The notes beneath the pieces are model-generated. The model had not been told where the DNA came from, made no database searches, and saw nothing but the letters and a program-made list of their open reading frames with translations. DNA of 64,000 nt. Origin: Mesostigma viride. Lineage: Eukaryota > Streptophyta > Mesostigmatophyceae > Mesostigmatales > Mesostigmataceae. The stretch spans positions 3,112,251 to 3,176,250 of the forward strand of contig RPFO01000080.1 of the NCBI GenBank assembly GCA_009746045.1, written 5' to 3'. Numbering within the stretch: the stretch's first letter is position 1; every line of letters begins with the position of its first letter. A program made the position numbers and the translations under genes. Positions 63,396-64,000 of the stretch are shown here, in pieces.

Positions 63396-63757
63396 CACCG
63401 GCCGTGGACTTTTCGTGATATAAACTCGGCATGGACATGTGCTACCTAGACGTGACGGGCTCACACCCGGGCAGCCTCCTGGTTTGTCTGTAATATGGAG
63501 GCAGATGGTACGCAAGGATACATAGCAAGTAGTGATGAAGGAGACCACCCCCAAGTCTGTGGGGGCTCCACGTGTGACCGCGTATGGCATTCATAGCGAT
63601 TCGGGCCGCGGTGCCCCCACCCCTGTAACTAGGACCTATGTAGATAGCTTACACCATCCATTAGCTTACACCATCCATTCCATCCCATGTTCCCCTCCCA
63701 CTGACGACTTATGCTCACGTGACGCAGTCACGTGTCTATTAATAAATTAATTAATTA
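63396..63757 (+). mobile_element. 5'-truncated LINE 3' end
   Basis: Matches 50785-51117: GTGGACTTTTCGTGATA, GGACATGTGCTACC, GGAGACCACCCCCAAG, the CACGTGAC-GCA-GTCACGTG hairpin near 63717-63735, and a TTAATTAATTAA tail at 63745-63757. The frame is broken near 63420 and 63450. Confidence 0.9.
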
Positions 63758-64000
63758 ATGGAGGCAGATGGTACGCAAGGATAGATGGCAAGTAGTGATG
63801 AAGGAGACCATCCCCAAGTCTCAGACTGTGGGGGCTCCGTGTGTGACCGCGTATGGCATTCATAGCGATTCGGGCCGTGGTGCCCACAACCCTGTAACTA
63901 GGACCTAGATAGCTTACATCATCCATTCCATCCCATGTTCCCCTCCCACTGAGGACTTGTGCTCACAAGACGCAGTCACTTGTCTTTTTATTAATGTATG
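63758..64000 (+). mobile_element. Second 5'-truncated LINE 3' end, joined to the first
   Basis: Begins GGAGGCAGATGGTACGCAAG directly after the TTAA tail of the preceding fragment, then repeats the same 3'UTR. Its hairpin region is diverged (CACAAGACGCAGTCACTTG) and the tail reads TTTTTATTAATG at the window edge. It therefore inserted into, or was primed from, the tail of the earlier copy. Confidence 0.88.

Noticed and set aside
63955-63985. Compensatory change in the LINE hairpin (ACAAG with CTTGT)
   Set aside because: The alternative pairing is in a different register with a larger loop; the substitutions do not restore the original stem, so covariation is not supported.
1-64000. tRNA or rRNA genes
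   Set aside because: No cloverleaf or conserved rRNA core was seen on a read-through of either strand; a covariance-model search was not possible here.

Overview
This is eukaryotic nuclear DNA: two intron-rich genes with canonical GT-AG introns, many unrelated minisatellites, and decayed non-LTR retroelements. A KIN-14 kinesin with a central motor, a vertebrate/plant-type nicotinate phosphoribosyltransferase (NAPRT) and L1-type ORF1 fragments fit a green alga or a related unicellular photosynthetic eukaryote. That is inference; no rRNA or organelle marker fixes the lineage. I saw no bacterial operon, CRISPR locus or phage gene.

Layout. (1) 1-893: 3' flank of the kinesin gene, with degraded copies of its last exon. 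(2) 894-9368, minus strand: kinesin-14 gene in 12 recognisable exons (980 codons visible; 5' end not located). (3) 9369-12918: unresolved interval between two divergent genes. (4) 12919-49639, plus strand: complete NAPRT gene rebuilt from 14 exons (596 codons, all phases agree). Its twelfth intron is about 20.4 kb, most of it an 18.8-kb array of a 48-bp unit (about 390 copies). Most other long NAPRT introns hold their own private minisatellite. (5) about 49690-51117: 5'-truncated LINE reverse transcriptase just past the NAPRT stop. (6) 51.1-64 kb: a retroelement graveyard (ORF1 relic, LINE 3' ends on both strands, TTAA-repeat tails) around a head-to-tail duplication of about 2.6 kb, each copy with a PHD-finger ORF.

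The main discovery is that many exon boundaries of both genes have degenerate extra copies in the adjoining intron, each carrying the exon edge and its splice site. In NAPRT intron 11 this became a 93-bp array of 12 extra 5' splice sites at exact period; introns 4, 8 and 12 show smaller versions. NAPRT makes nicotinate mononucleotide for NAD and kinesin-14 is a microtubule motor; nothing suggests they act together beyond being divergent neighbours.
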